Below, in pieces: positions 1 to 7,205 of a stretch of DNA of 9,993 nt. The notes below the pieces were generated by a model that was given only the letters and a program-made list of their open reading frames with translations, had not been told where the DNA came from and did not search any database. The DNA lies in assembly GCA_017577345.1 (NCBI GenBank), contig PITX01000029.1, forward strand, positions 1-9,993. The letters are read 5' to 3'. Position 1 is the first letter of the stretch, and each line of letters opens with the position of its first letter. Source of the stretch: Clostridiales bacterium (GTDB lineage: Bacteria > Bacillota > Clostridia > Oscillospirales > Oscillospiraceae). Made by a program: the position numbers and the translations under genes.

Positions 1-592
1 AAGACACTTCGACCTTAGCGAGGGCAGCAGCAAAACCTCCGCAGCGCAACTCCGCCCCGATGTCGTGGCAGAGCGTGCGGACATACGTGCCCTTGGAGCA
101 GCGGATATAGATGAGCGCGTCCTTGCCGTCAAAGTCGCGCAGTTCTATCGAAAACACCGTGATGCGGCGCGGCTTGCGTTCGATCTCCTTGCCGCTCCGT
201 GCCAGCTCATAGAGCTTTTTCCCGCCGACTTTGATCGCACTGTACATCGGCGGGATCTGCTCGATCTCGCCGAGAAATTTTTCTAATACATTGCGAAGCT
301 GTGCCTCGGTAACCTCCACCGGAGAGGTTTGGAGCACCGTACCGCTCGTATCCTGCGTGTCCGTGACCGTGCCGAGACGAAGGGTAGCAAGATACGCCTT
401 TTCCGCGTGCTCAAAAAACTCCACCGCACGGGTCGCTCGCCCGAAAAAAACAGGAAGCACACCCGTCGCCATGGGATCAAGCGTCCCACCGTGACCGGCG
501 CGCCGCTCGTGAAATACGCCGCGCAGCTTGCTCACCACATCCTGTGAGGTCCAGCCCGCGGGCTTGTCCACGATCAGAATTCCGTTTGCCAT
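1..592 (-). CDS. truB: tRNA pseudouridine(55) synthase TruB, 3' end cut off by window edge
   Basis: Isomerises uridine 55 in the T-loop of tRNAs to pseudouridine; cytoplasmic. 197 codons are visible, about two thirds of the usual ~290-300 residues; the C-terminal part (including any PUA-type domain) lies outside. The N-terminus reads MANGILIVDKPAGWTS, the family's typical start. The catalytic motif is GHGGTLDPMATGVLPV with the presumed nucleophile Asp39; the second residue after His is Gly where Thr is common. Further family blocks follow: a LGTVTDTQD stretch, PPMYSAIKVGGKKLYELAR, and CSKGTYVRTLCHDIG. The ATG at 592-590 shares one base with the nrnA stop (TGATG), so translation is probably coupled; a GGAG lies 10 nt upstream inside nrnA. 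It is the last visible gene of the leftward operon. Identification by motif recognition is very secure. Confidence 0.97.
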   Translation of the reverse strand, partial: MANGILIVDKPAGWTSQDVVSKLRGVFHERRAGHGGTLDPMATGVLPVFFGRATRAVEFFEHAEKAYLATLRLGTVTDTQDTSGTVLQTSPVEVTEAQLRNVLEKFLGEIEQIPPMYSAIKVGGKKLYELARSGKEIERKPRRITVFSIELRDFDGKDALIYIRCSKGTYVRTLCHDIGAELRCGGFAAALAKVEVS

Positions 593-1548
593 CAGAGCTT
601 CACTCCGTTCGCTTCGATGGCTCGTAAAATCGCCGCTTTTGCCTCTGCAATGCCGCCCGGCACCGTCGCACCTGCTGCGGCACGGTGACCGCCGCCGCCT
701 AACACGGCACAGATCGCGGAAGCATCATACTCCGGTGCGGTGCGGACGGAAATCTTGCCGCCCTCACTGACCTCGCGGAGCATCACGCCGATGCGGACGC
801 CCTCGATCTCTCGGGCAAAGCCGGAAATATCGTCAATATCGTCCTCGGTGATACCGAGCTCCTGCCTGACACTCTCCGGGATCTGACAGATCGCCACCTT
901 ACCGTCTGCCAAAAATTCCGTTGTCTGCGTCAGATACGCATCGAGCTTCAGCCGCGCCAGCCGCTTGGTCAGGAACATGACCTGATTGATCGCGTAGGTA
1001 TCCGCGCAGTAGTCCTTGCACTTCGCCGCCGCACGGAGCGTCTTTGCCGTTACATTGCTGTAGCGGAAGCAGCCGGTATCGGTCGAGATCGCGCAGTAGA
1101 TCGCCTCGGCGATCCGCTTGTCGATCGGCGCGTTCATCTGCTCCAGCAGGTCAAGGATGACCTCGCCGCAGGCAGCGGCAGAGGAATCCACATAGCCCTG
1201 CATACCGAACTCCATATCTCTGCCGTGGTGGTCGATGCGGAGGTCAATTCGGTTTACATAATTTTCAGCACCGTAAGGAAGCAGTCCTGCCGTGGCAATA
1301 TCCACGACGATGATTTTTGCATCATCGGGGATAATTTCTGTCGTCAGTCCGTCCAGATACGGGCGAAATTTCTCCGTAAACTGGGGATTCTCCCAGACTG
1401 CCGCCGTTTTCCCCAGTGCACGCAGACCGCTGCACAGTGCCGCCGCACAGCCGACGGTATCTCCGTCCGGGCGGCGGTGGGTTAACATAATATAGTTGTC
1501 GTTTTGCAGCAGGTATGCCGCCGCTTCAGGAATTGTCAGTTGCTTCAT
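592..1548 (-). CDS. nrnA: DHH-family bifunctional oligoribonuclease / pAp phosphatase NrnA
   Basis: 318 residues, a normal length for NrnA-type DHH/DHHA1 proteins, which degrade 2-5 nt RNA fragments and remove the 3' phosphate of pAp in the cytoplasm. The DHH domain shows THRRPDGDTVG at 23-33 (metal ligands His24, Asp28, Asp30), Asp83 in VVDIATAG, DHH at 106-108 and STDTG at 155-159. The C-terminal DHHA1 substrate-binding domain carries the glycine motif GGGGHRAAAG at 284-293. All expected metal ligands are present, so it should be active. The ATG lies 23 bp inside the 3' end of rbfA with GGAGG 9 nt upstream, and the stop overlaps the truB start by one base; both suggest coupled translation. 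rbfA-nrnA-truB is a common Clostridia arrangement. Substrate preference between nanoRNA and pAp cannot be read from sequence. Confidence 0.95.
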   Translation of the reverse strand: MKQLTIPEAAAYLLQNDNYIMLTHRRPDGDTVGCAAALCSGLRALGKTAAVWENPQFTEKFRPYLDGLTTEIIPDDAKIIVVDIATAGLLPYGAENYVNRIDLRIDHHGRDMEFGMQGYVDSSAAACGEVILDLLEQMNAPIDKRIAEAIYCAISTDTGCFRYSNVTAKTLRAAAKCKDYCADTYAINQVMFLTKRLARLKLDAYLTQTTEFLADGKVAICQIPESVRQELGITEDDIDDISGFAREIEGVRIGVMLREVSEGGKISVRTAPEYDASAICAVLGGGGHRAAAGATVPGGIAEAKAAILRAIEANGVKL

Positions 1549-1903
1549 CGTCGCTGTCCTCCGAAATATCCAGCTTGGAGAGGATGTCGAGGATATGTGC
1601 GCCGTGGGTGATGGAATCGTCTGCCTGCCACTGCAGCTCCGGCGTGTAGCGAAGCTGCAGGCTTCTGCCCAGCTCGCAGCGCAGGAAGCCTGCCGAGGAT
1701 TTCAGTCCGGCAAGCGTTTCCTTGGTAAATTCCTTATCCAGCAGGGAAACATAGACCTTCGCATAGCGCAGATCAGGCGTTGTTTCCACGCGGGTGATGG
1801 AAAGCATGGTCTTGTGGACGCGGGGATCCTTCAGCTCGCGCAGAAGGTCTGCCAGCTCGCGCTGGATCTCCTCATTGATGCGTCCGATACGGTTCGATGC
1901 CAT
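1526..1903 (-). CDS. rbfA: 30S ribosome-binding factor RbfA
   Basis: 125 residues, typical for RbfA, a single-KH-domain protein that binds the 30S subunit during late 16S rRNA maturation. Recognisable features are the N-terminal helix RIGRINEEIQRELADLL, the KDPRV motif at residues 25-29, the strand region TRVETTPDLRYAKVYVSLL, and the SSAGFLR segment around 69-75 that corresponds to the family's KH helix-kink-helix. The tail is acidic (SEDSDDEATDNS). The ATG is preceded by AAAGGAG with 8 nt spacing. Upstream, instead of infB, lie a PP2C gene and a 103-bp gap with an inverted repeat and a possible promoter, so rbfA may have its own transcription start here. The stop lies 23 bp inside nrnA. Confidence 0.96.
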   Translation of the reverse strand: MASNRIGRINEEIQRELADLLRELKDPRVHKTMLSITRVETTPDLRYAKVYVSLLDKEFTKETLAGLKSSAGFLRCELGRSLQLRYTPELQWQADDSITHGAHILDILSKLDISEDSDDEATDNS

Positions 1904-1925
1904 AAAAATTTCTCCTTTTTATTGT

Positions 1926-1955
1926 TTCGTTTTATCATACACCCGATAAAACGAA
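1926..1955. repeat. perfect 11-bp inverted repeat upstream of rbfA
   Basis: Arms TTCGTTTTATC (1926-1936) and GATAAAACGAA (1945-1955) are perfect reverse complements around an 8-bp centre. The element is AT-rich and is not followed by a T-run on either strand, so it does not look like an intrinsic terminator. It lies 22 bp upstream of the rbfA ATG and overlaps the possible -10 and spacer of the candidate promoter, which is where a repressor operator would sit. Alternatively it forms an RNA hairpin in the read-through transcript, ending about 10 nt before the rbfA Shine-Dalgarno. The dyad itself is certain; the function is inference. Confidence 0.85.
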
Positions 1956-1963
1956 GTAGACAA
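1934..1963 (-). promoter_or_regulatory. candidate sigma-A promoter for rbfA-nrnA-truB
   Basis: On the minus strand TTGTCT (1963-1958, 4/6 to the -35 consensus), an 18-bp spacer, then TATGAT (1939-1934, 5/6 to the -10). A start about 7 nt further on would give a leader of some 25 nt containing the AAAGGAG ribosome binding site of rbfA. The gap has no other clear promoter, and the inserted genes plus the terminator after infB would make a local promoter useful. The match is only moderate, so read-through from upstream remains an alternative. Confidence 0.35.
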
Positions 1964-2006
1964 ATAGGTGGATGCTGTCCTTTCGATTTCAATAGGGCAA
2001 TAGCAG

Positions 2007-2870
2007 TCAGAACGCTTGCGCATTCCCGATTTCGGCATATACCAGCGTAGAATCGTCAGACAGTTTGAAACGAGGATGTTGCGAAAGATCACTATCTGCC
2101 TGCTGTGCAGCGAGCAGTTGCTGATACAGCGTCTCAGGCGCAAGCCGCCGTGCCCTCTCCATGAACGCATTGGGGCCACTGCACAGGCCGAAAGACCTGT
2201 AATACTGAGAAAAGCCGTCTGACAGAAGGCAAACATCCCGCACCTCCTTCAAAGGAAAGGCACCGATTTTTGCATCAAGCACGCTACTCGGTCGGTTTGC
2301 AAGAGAAATATAGCCGCCTTTCGTGTTCATCAAGCTGCGGACTTTCCGTAGCTCCGGCAGGATGTCCTTCCTGCATTCTATCAAAGGCATTGCCTTTTCT
2401 GCGGAGTTTTCCCGCATCAGGCGAAGTGTGTTTTCATCTAGCGCAGAGAGGGTACTGTCGTACAGCTCCGTGACTGTGCCATCATTGAAGCAAATCAGCA
2501 AGCTGCAGTCACCGATCAGGATATACTCCAAAAGACCGTCCCGCAGCCGGATAGCTACGCCGAGGCAGCAGGGGACATCATATTTATTTTCGATGTCACC
2601 GGAATAGCTATGAAATGCGTGCCAGACTTTGGAAACGCCCTGCATGAACAGCAACGGCAACGGCTGCTCGGAGTGAGGTAGCGTCTCGGAGAGAAAGTCA
2701 GAGAACGCAGCAGCATACCATTGTGCATCCGAGCCGGCCTGTGGGATATGATGGTGACCGCTCAGACCGGTCGAACCGTCCAGCACCCATGCGCAGTCGG
2801 AGAACACGCCGCACACATCTTCGTTGACATCCGCAGTGGAAAATGAGCCGCATTTGATACTCTTCAGCAT
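2007..2870 (-). CDS. PP2C-family serine/threonine protein phosphatase
   Basis: 287 residues from the ATG at 2870; single-domain PP2C (PPM) phosphatases are usually about 240-300. These enzymes remove phosphate from Ser/Thr using two Mn/Mg ions. Visible motifs, numbered from this ATG: NED at 16-18, WVLDGSTG with Asp31-Gly32, IGDC with Gly120-Asp121, LLSDGFSQ with Asp218-Gly219, and SDDSTLVY with Asp272/Asp273. These match the family's metal-binding blocks, so it is probably catalytically active. No signal peptide or membrane helix is seen. The ATG overlaps the stop of the upstream membrane-protein gene by 7 bp, with a weak GGGTG before it, suggesting coupled translation; a GTG at 2879 (three residues longer) is an alternative start. 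No partner Ser/Thr kinase is in the window. It is not the usual occupant of the infB-rbfA junction. Substrate unknown. Confidence 0.85.
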   Translation of the reverse strand: MLKSIKCGSFSTADVNEDVCGVFSDCAWVLDGSTGLSGHHHIPQAGSDAQWYAAAFSDFLSETLPHSEQPLPLLFMQGVSKVWHAFHSYSGDIENKYDVPCCLGVAIRLRDGLLEYILIGDCSLLICFNDGTVTELYDSTLSALDENTLRLMRENSAEKAMPLIECRKDILPELRKVRSLMNTKGGYISLANRPSSVLDAKIGAFPLKEVRDVCLLSDGFSQYYRSFGLCSGPNAFMERARRLAPETLYQQLLAAQQADSDLSQHPRFKLSDDSTLVYAEIGNAQAF

Positions 2871-4006
2871 ATTCTGCACCCGCAGATTATGGCACCGGCA
2901 ACAAGCAAAAGACCAATAAGAAGCAGGATGATATTTGCGCCTTTTCTGTCCTTATTGTTGATGATGAAACCGAATGCGCCGAATGCAACGCAGATACATC
3001 CAGTCATGATCAGAAGCAAAAAGGCAGACTGCGGGAAAACAGTTTTCGCGGCAAATGACGCACCTGTAATGATCAGGCTGAGAATTGCTGCGAAAAATGA
3101 CAGCAGCTCCAGATTTTTTTTCGTACTCGCACTGTCAAGCTCCCGAAATGTCTCACCGAGATTGTTTACCTGCTTCCGCAGTTTTTCTTCATAATAAGCA
3201 AAGCGCAGAGAGGATTCCTTTAGCCGATATGCAGACATTTTCTGCGTGCTTTCTTCATAATCTATCGCCAGCCCGACATCCTTGTGTGCTTTTTCAAAAC
3301 ACCTGCTGCCCGTCTCATCACCTTCAAAAATCGCCTTGAGGTATAGAAGACGCGCACGGGTCATATAGAACTTCGGATAACCATGGTCGGCGTTGTCGGC
3401 TCTGCTTGCGTCCAACGCTTGGGTAGCATAATCGATTGCCCCATCAATGCAGGAAAGATCATCAGTGGGCAAATCCTTCTGCAGGAAAGATTCATAGTAA
3501 ATCGCAACGATTTCCGTGTAGAGGTGAGTAACACCGTAGTTGCGCTCCAACCCGACTAAATAACGAAGCTTCTCTGCATCGGAAAGGAGCTTTCGGTTCA
3601 TTTCACAGGGACTTTGCGATGCGGACGCTGAGCGGCACATCAGCTCCAGAAATTGATAGGATGTTTCACCCTCGAAGAATGTGCAATACTCGTTCAGCAA
3701 GGCGCGGTATTCTGTCAGATGGCTGTATTTTCGGTAATAGGTACACAGCGCATAGAAAGCCGCATAGGAAATATCCCAACTGCTGCTGTCTGTTTTCACT
3801 TCAGCACATATTCGTTTGAGTGAATAGGATGCAGCCTCAAAGGTCCATTCATTGTTCTCAATAAAGCTGACAATCATCATCTCATAATTGCGGGAACATC
3901 TGTCATTCATGTAAGGCGAAAGCAGCATTTGAGCAAGATATTTACGAACCGAGTCAACATTCTCCGGCGTGAACTCAGCTAGTACTGTCGGATGCAGTAT
4001 TGTCAT
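2864..4006 (-). CDS. TPR-like helical protein with three C-terminal membrane helices, function unknown
   Basis: 380 residues; I do not recognise a named family. Residues 1-295 are soluble and helix-rich, with a TPR-like pattern of Ala/Tyr/Leu-spaced helices, clearest at about 185-270 (for example DGAIDYATQALDAS and KFYMTRARLLYLKAIFEGD). A charged helix at 270-298 leads into hydrophobic segments at about 299-320 (begins LELLSFFAAILSLIITG), 325-349 and 357-376, with positive NNKDRKG between the last two. It therefore looks like a cytoplasmic scaffold or sensor anchored by its C-terminus. The ATG at 4006 is preceded by AGGAGG at about 11 nt; the frame stays open upstream into infB but that part reads as out-of-frame IF2 sequence. 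The gene overlaps the PP2C start by 7 bp, so the products probably work together. Sampled 60-base lines hold only 23-27 G/C against 35-41 in infB, a hint of transfer. Confidence 0.75.
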   Translation of the reverse strand: MTILHPTVLAEFTPENVDSVRKYLAQMLLSPYMNDRCSRNYEMMIVSFIENNEWTFEAASYSLKRICAEVKTDSSSWDISYAAFYALCTYYRKYSHLTEYRALLNEYCTFFEGETSYQFLELMCRSASASQSPCEMNRKLLSDAEKLRYLVGLERNYGVTHLYTEIVAIYYESFLQKDLPTDDLSCIDGAIDYATQALDASRADNADHGYPKFYMTRARLLYLKAIFEGDETGSRCFEKAHKDVGLAIDYEESTQKMSAYRLKESSLRFAYYEEKLRKQVNNLGETFRELDSASTKKNLELLSFFAAILSLIITGASFAAKTVFPQSAFLLLIMTGCICVAFGAFGFIINNKDRKGANIILLLIGLLLVAGAIICGCRIC

Positions 4007-4131
4007 AGTAGGATGCCCCTCCTCTTTTCGAAAATGCAGGTAGAAAATCAATGCGTGACATAAGACGCACGCCGCAACAGCAAGTTGCAATACCGGATGA
4101 GAGCTTCCGCGAAGAATCAATCTCCCGTTGT

Positions 4132-4158
4132 AAAAAGCGGGAGCGGTTGCGCCCCCAC
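4132..4158 (-). terminator. intrinsic terminator directly after infB
   Basis: On the minus strand, an 8-bp stem (GTGGGGGC with GCTCCCGC, two G-U pairs) encloses a 6-nt loop and is followed at once by TTTTT. It begins 12 bp past the infB stop. It should stop or reduce transcription before the two-gene insert. The rest of 4007-4131 is non-coding as far as I can see. It holds no convincing promoter, only a weak 5-bp hairpin (GCGTG...CACGC) and the ribosome binding site of the downstream gene. Confidence 0.7.
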
Positions 4159-4169
4159 TTATTATCTGT

Positions 4170-6476
4170 TTATCTCGGAATCTCTTCCATGATGAAGCAC
4201 TCGAAAATGTCGCCTTCCTTGATGTCATTGAATTTCTCAATGGACATGCCGCATTCGTAGTTGGCGGCGACCTCCTTGACAGAGTCCTTGAATCTCTGCA
4301 GAGAGCCGATGCTGCCCTCGTAGATGACGATATTGTCACGCAGGACACGCACCTGCCCGTCGCGGGTGATCTTACCGTCCTTGACATAGCAGCCGGCGAT
4401 CGTGCCGATGGCAGAGACCTTGTAGGTCTGACGCACCTCGGCGTGACCGATGACCGCCTCGCGGTACTTCGGGGCCAGCATACCCTTCATGGCGGCTTCG
4501 ATCTCGTCGATCGCGTCATAGATGACGCGGTACATGCGCAGATCGACATTGTCGCGCTTTGCAGAAGCGGCGGCGGCATTGTCCGGGCGGACATTGAAGC
4601 CGACCACGATCGCATTGGCGGTGGACGCCAGAAGAATATCGGATTCATTGATCGCGCCGACAGCGGCATGGATGACGCGGACGCGGACTTCTTCATTGCT
4701 GATCTTTTCCAGACTTGCCTTGACCGCCTCCGCAGAGCCCTGCACATCGGCCTTGACGATCAGGTTCAGCTCCTTCATCTCGCCTTCCTGCATCTTGGCA
4801 AAGAGGTTATCCAGCGTGACCTTGCTTGCAAGCTTTGCGGCGGCATCCTTCTCCGCCTGCTTTCTCTGCTCAACGAGCTGGCGAGCCATGCGCTCGTCCT
4901 CGACGGCGTTGAACTCATCGCCGGGAGCGGGCGTTTCGGCAAGACCGGTGATCTCGACCGGAATGGACGGACCTGCCTCGGAGATGGCACGACCCTTGTC
5001 ATCGGTCATTACACGGACACGGCCGACTGCCGTACCTGCGATGATCAGATCGCCCTTATGCAGCGTGCCGTTCTGCACCAGCAATGTCGCGATCGGGCCG
5101 CGATTCTTGTCCAGACGGGACTCGATGACCGTACCCTTGGCGGCGCGGTTGGGATTTGCCTTGAGGTCTGCAAGCTCTGCCGTCATAATGACGGTTTCCA
5201 GCAGCTCGTCGATGCCCTCTCCGGTCTTCGCGGAGATACGGCAGACCTCGGTCTCGCCGCCCCATTCGGACGGGACAAGCTCGTGTTCGGTGAGCTGGGT
5301 GAGGACACGGTCGGGATTTGCGCCCGGCTTATCCATCTTGTTGACCGCGACGATGATCGGAATATCGGCGGCTTTGGCGTGGTTGATCGCTTCGATGGTC
5401 TGCGGCATGACGCCGTCATCGGCAGCAACGACCAGAATGGCAATATCCGTGCACATTGCACCGCGTGCACGCATGGAGGTGAAGGCGGCATGACCCGGGG
5501 TATCCAGGAAGGTAATGGGATTGCCGTTGACGGAAACGGTATATGCACCGATGTGCTGCGTGATGCCGCCTGCCTCGCCGGAGGCAACATTCGTTTCACG
5601 CACGGCGTCCAGCAGACTGGTCTTGCCGTGGTCAACATGACCCATGACAACGACGACCGGGCTTCTGCCGATCAGCTCTTCTTCCGTATCCACATGGTCG
5701 TCGATCAGGCGTTCCTCGATCGTGACCACGACCTCGCGCTCGACCTTGCAGCCAAGCTCGGTAGCGACAAATTCCGCTGTGTCGAAGTCGATGGTCTGAT
5801 TGATCGCCGCCATGACGCCGTTCTTGATCAGGACCTTGATGACCTCGGTCGCGGTCTTCTTCATGCGTGAAGCAAGCTCGCCGACCGTGATCTCATCGGG
5901 AATTTTTACCGTCAGCGGAGTCTTCTTGATGATCTCCAGCTGCAGACGGCGCATCTTCTCCTGCTCCTCATTGCGGCGCTTGTTGCCCATGGGAGCCTTC
6001 TTATCCTTGCCCTTATTCTTGCCCTTATTGCCGATTTTCTGCTTGCCGCCGGAATAGTTCTGCACACGCTCGGAAACAAGATTGTCCACACGGTCGTCAA
6101 AACGGTCTGCATTGACGGTGACCGCCTTGGTATCGACCACGCGGCGTTCGCGCTTTCGCTGCTCGGGCTGCGGCTTTTCGGTCTTTTCCTCCGGCTTGGC
6201 ATCGGCTTTCTTTTCCTCTGCCTTCGGAGCGGGCTTTTCTTCTTTCTTCGGCTCTTCCTTCTTCGGAGCCGGTGCCACCGCAAACACCTCCGCGATCGAC
6301 TCGATCTGATGGTGCTGCGTGATATGGTCAAACACGACATTGAGCTGCTCGTCCGTCAGCACCTGTGTGTTGCTCTTCGGCTTATCAAAATAGATCCCGA
6401 TGATCTGCGCAACTTCCTTCGGCTGCATCCCGAAATCCGCCGCGACTTCCTTGACTCGATACTTCACTAAGCTCAT
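4170..6476 (-). CDS. infB: translation initiation factor IF-2
   Basis: 768 residues. This GTPase brings fMet-tRNA to the 30S subunit and promotes subunit joining. Domains in order: an IF2-N module at about 3-55 ([20 protein letters not shown]); a low-complexity Lys/Glu/Pro/Ala linker at about 66-180; a second IF2-N module at about 185-250; the G domain with G1 GHVDHGKT 279-286, the GITQHIGAY switch region 304-312, G3 DTPGH 325-329, G4 NKMD 379-382 and G5 SAK 415-417; then EF-Tu-like domain II (about 445-530), the IF2-specific domain III, and a C-terminal fMet-tRNA-binding domain (about 675-760). All GTPase motifs are intact. The ATG at 6476 has GGAGG 7 nt upstream, just after the ylxQ stop; the frame is open further upstream but there overlaps ylxQ. 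It is followed by a terminator-like hairpin. Confidence 0.98.
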   Translation of the reverse strand: MSLVKYRVKEVAADFGMQPKEVAQIIGIYFDKPKSNTQVLTDEQLNVVFDHITQHHQIESIAEVFAVAPAPKKEEPKKEEKPAPKAEEKKADAKPEEKTEKPQPEQRKRERRVVDTKAVTVNADRFDDRVDNLVSERVQNYSGGKQKIGNKGKNKGKDKKAPMGNKRRNEEQEKMRRLQLEIIKKTPLTVKIPDEITVGELASRMKKTATEVIKVLIKNGVMAAINQTIDFDTAEFVATELGCKVEREVVVTIEERLIDDHVDTEEELIGRSPVVVVMGHVDHGKTSLLDAVRETNVASGEAGGITQHIGAYTVSVNGNPITFLDTPGHAAFTSMRARGAMCTDIAILVVAADDGVMPQTIEAINHAKAADIPIIVAVNKMDKPGANPDRVLTQLTEHELVPSEWGGETEVCRISAKTGEGIDELLETVIMTAELADLKANPNRAAKGTVIESRLDKNRGPIATLLVQNGTLHKGDLIIAGTAVGRVRVMTDDKGRAISEAGPSIPVEITGLAETPAPGDEFNAVEDERMARQLVEQRKQAEKDAAAKLASKVTLDNLFAKMQEGEMKELNLIVKADVQGSAEAVKASLEKISNEEVRVRVIHAAVGAINESDILLASTANAIVVGFNVRPDNAAAASAKRDNVDLRMYRVIYDAIDEIEAAMKGMLAPKYREAVIGHAEVRQTYKVSAIGTIAGCYVKDGKITRDGQVRVLRDNIVIYEGSIGSLQRFKDSVKEVAANYECGMSIEKFNDIKEGDIFECFIMEEIPR

Positions 6477-6489
6477 AAAGCCACCTCCA

Positions 6490-6909
6490 TTATTTTTTCC
6501 CATGACGGACATTGCAGCGGTGCGCCTTTTCCTCTGCACGGCGTTTCTCCACGCGCTGCACACGCACATCCAGATCCTGCAGCAGCTGTGCGTATTTTTC
6601 CGGCTCACCCAGCGTCTTGACAAATGCCTGCGCCAGACGGACATCGGTAATTGCCGCAATGGCACAGCTTGTCGTTCCCAACGCATCGCCCAGCGTATCC
6701 TTGTCATAGCCGAGCTGCAGCAGAGGCTGTGCCGTTCCCGCAACAAAGCTCTTCGCTCTGCGGTAGGTGTGCGGACCTGCGTCCGTCGCCAGCAGAACCA
6801 GTCTTGCCCGTCCTGCCCTTGCCATCGCGCCTACCTGTTCCTCTCCGAGGACGATATTGCCGCCCTTTCGGGACAGGGACAGCAGACCGAGGCTCCTATC
6901 TCGTTCCAT
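6490..6909 (-). CDS. ylxQ: L7Ae/L30e-family RNA-binding protein YlxQ
   Basis: 139 residues. The first ~100 fit the L7Ae/YlxQ fold: [20 protein letters not shown], then [19 protein letters not shown], then [21 protein letters not shown]. Members bind kink-turn-like RNA; YlxQ is ribosome-associated in related bacteria, with no settled cellular role. Unusual here is an extra C-terminal tail of about 40 residues, rich in Glu/Arg/Lys and predicted helical (about 105-139, ending RHGKK). The ATG at 6909 overlaps the end of ylxR by 14 bp and has GGAGG 9 nt upstream; the frame is open 23 codons further upstream, but that stretch lies wholly in ylxR and lacks family sequence. The stop is 13 bp before the infB start. 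Position between ylxR and infB is the standard Firmicutes order. Confidence 0.9.
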   Translation of the reverse strand: MERDRSLGLLSLSRKGGNIVLGEEQVGAMARAGRARLVLLATDAGPHTYRRAKSFVAGTAQPLLQLGYDKDTLGDALGTTSCAIAAITDVRLAQAFVKTLGEPEKYAQLLQDLDVRVQRVEKRRAEEKAHRCNVRHGKK

Positions 6910-7174
6910 TCGTTTCCGCCTCCATTTCCGCCAGCAGGGCGTCATAGATCTCCTGCGGAATTTCCGTGTCAAAGGCACGGGAAATTGCCTTTGACCGGAT
7001 CGCTTTTTTCAGGCACTCCGTATCGCGGCAGACATATGCGCCTCTGCCGGACGCCTTGCCGTGCAGATCCAGAGAAACCGTACCCTCCGGACTGCGGACA
7101 ACGCGAAGCAGCTCACGCTTCGGCTTCATTTCGCGGCAGCCGAGGCACTGTCGCATCGGTATTTTCTTCGGCAC
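6896..7174 (-). CDS. rnpM: YlxR/RnpM family RNA-binding protein (RNase P modulator)
   Basis: 92 residues, the normal length for the YlxR (DUF448) family; the Bacillus subtilis member was renamed RnpM because it binds the RNase P RNA and modulates its activity. Family signatures are PMRQCLGCREMKPKRELLRV near the N-terminus, DLHGKASGRGAYVCRD at about 36-51, and the following CLKKAI helix. The fold has a conserved basic surface. The start is a GTG at 7174 supported by AAGGAGG with 7 nt spacing; an ATG seven codons in would remove part of the conserved N-terminus and lacks that site. It starts 31 bp after nusA and overlaps ylxQ by 14 bp. Confidence 0.94.
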   Translation of the reverse strand: MPKKIPMRQCLGCREMKPKRELLRVVRSPEGTVSLDLHGKASGRGAYVCRDTECLKKAIRSKAISRAFDTEIPQEIYDALLAEMEAETNGTR

Positions 7175-7205
7175 GATTCTCCCTCCTTCGCAAACGGAAT
7201 ACGGT

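Noticed and set aside
1926..1955. The 11-bp dyad as an intrinsic terminator of the PP2C transcript
   Set aside because: No T-run follows on either strand and the stem is AT-rich; an operator or RNA hairpin role fits better.
1904..2236. Minus-strand open frame through the rbfA upstream gap and the end of the PP2C gene
   Set aside because: Overlaps the PP2C gene in a different frame, with no RBS and no plausible protein character; the gap is better read as regulatory.
4007..4387. N-terminal extension of the TPR-like gene into infB
   Set aside because: The frame is open but the added residues are an out-of-frame reading of infB and of the terminator region; the ATG at 4006 has an AGGAGG upstream and would be downstream of the terminator.
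4443..5870. Long open frame (475 codons) on the plus strand opposite infB
   Set aside because: It is antisense to the IF2 GTPase region, its composition follows the complement of infB codons, it has no RBS or promoter, and it shows no protein motif. High-GC coding sequence often leaves the opposite strand open.
6477..6746. Upstream extension of infB beyond the ATG at 6476
   Set aside because: The extra residues overlap ylxQ in another frame, while the ATG at 6476 has a well-spaced GGAGG and starts the conserved IF2-N domain.
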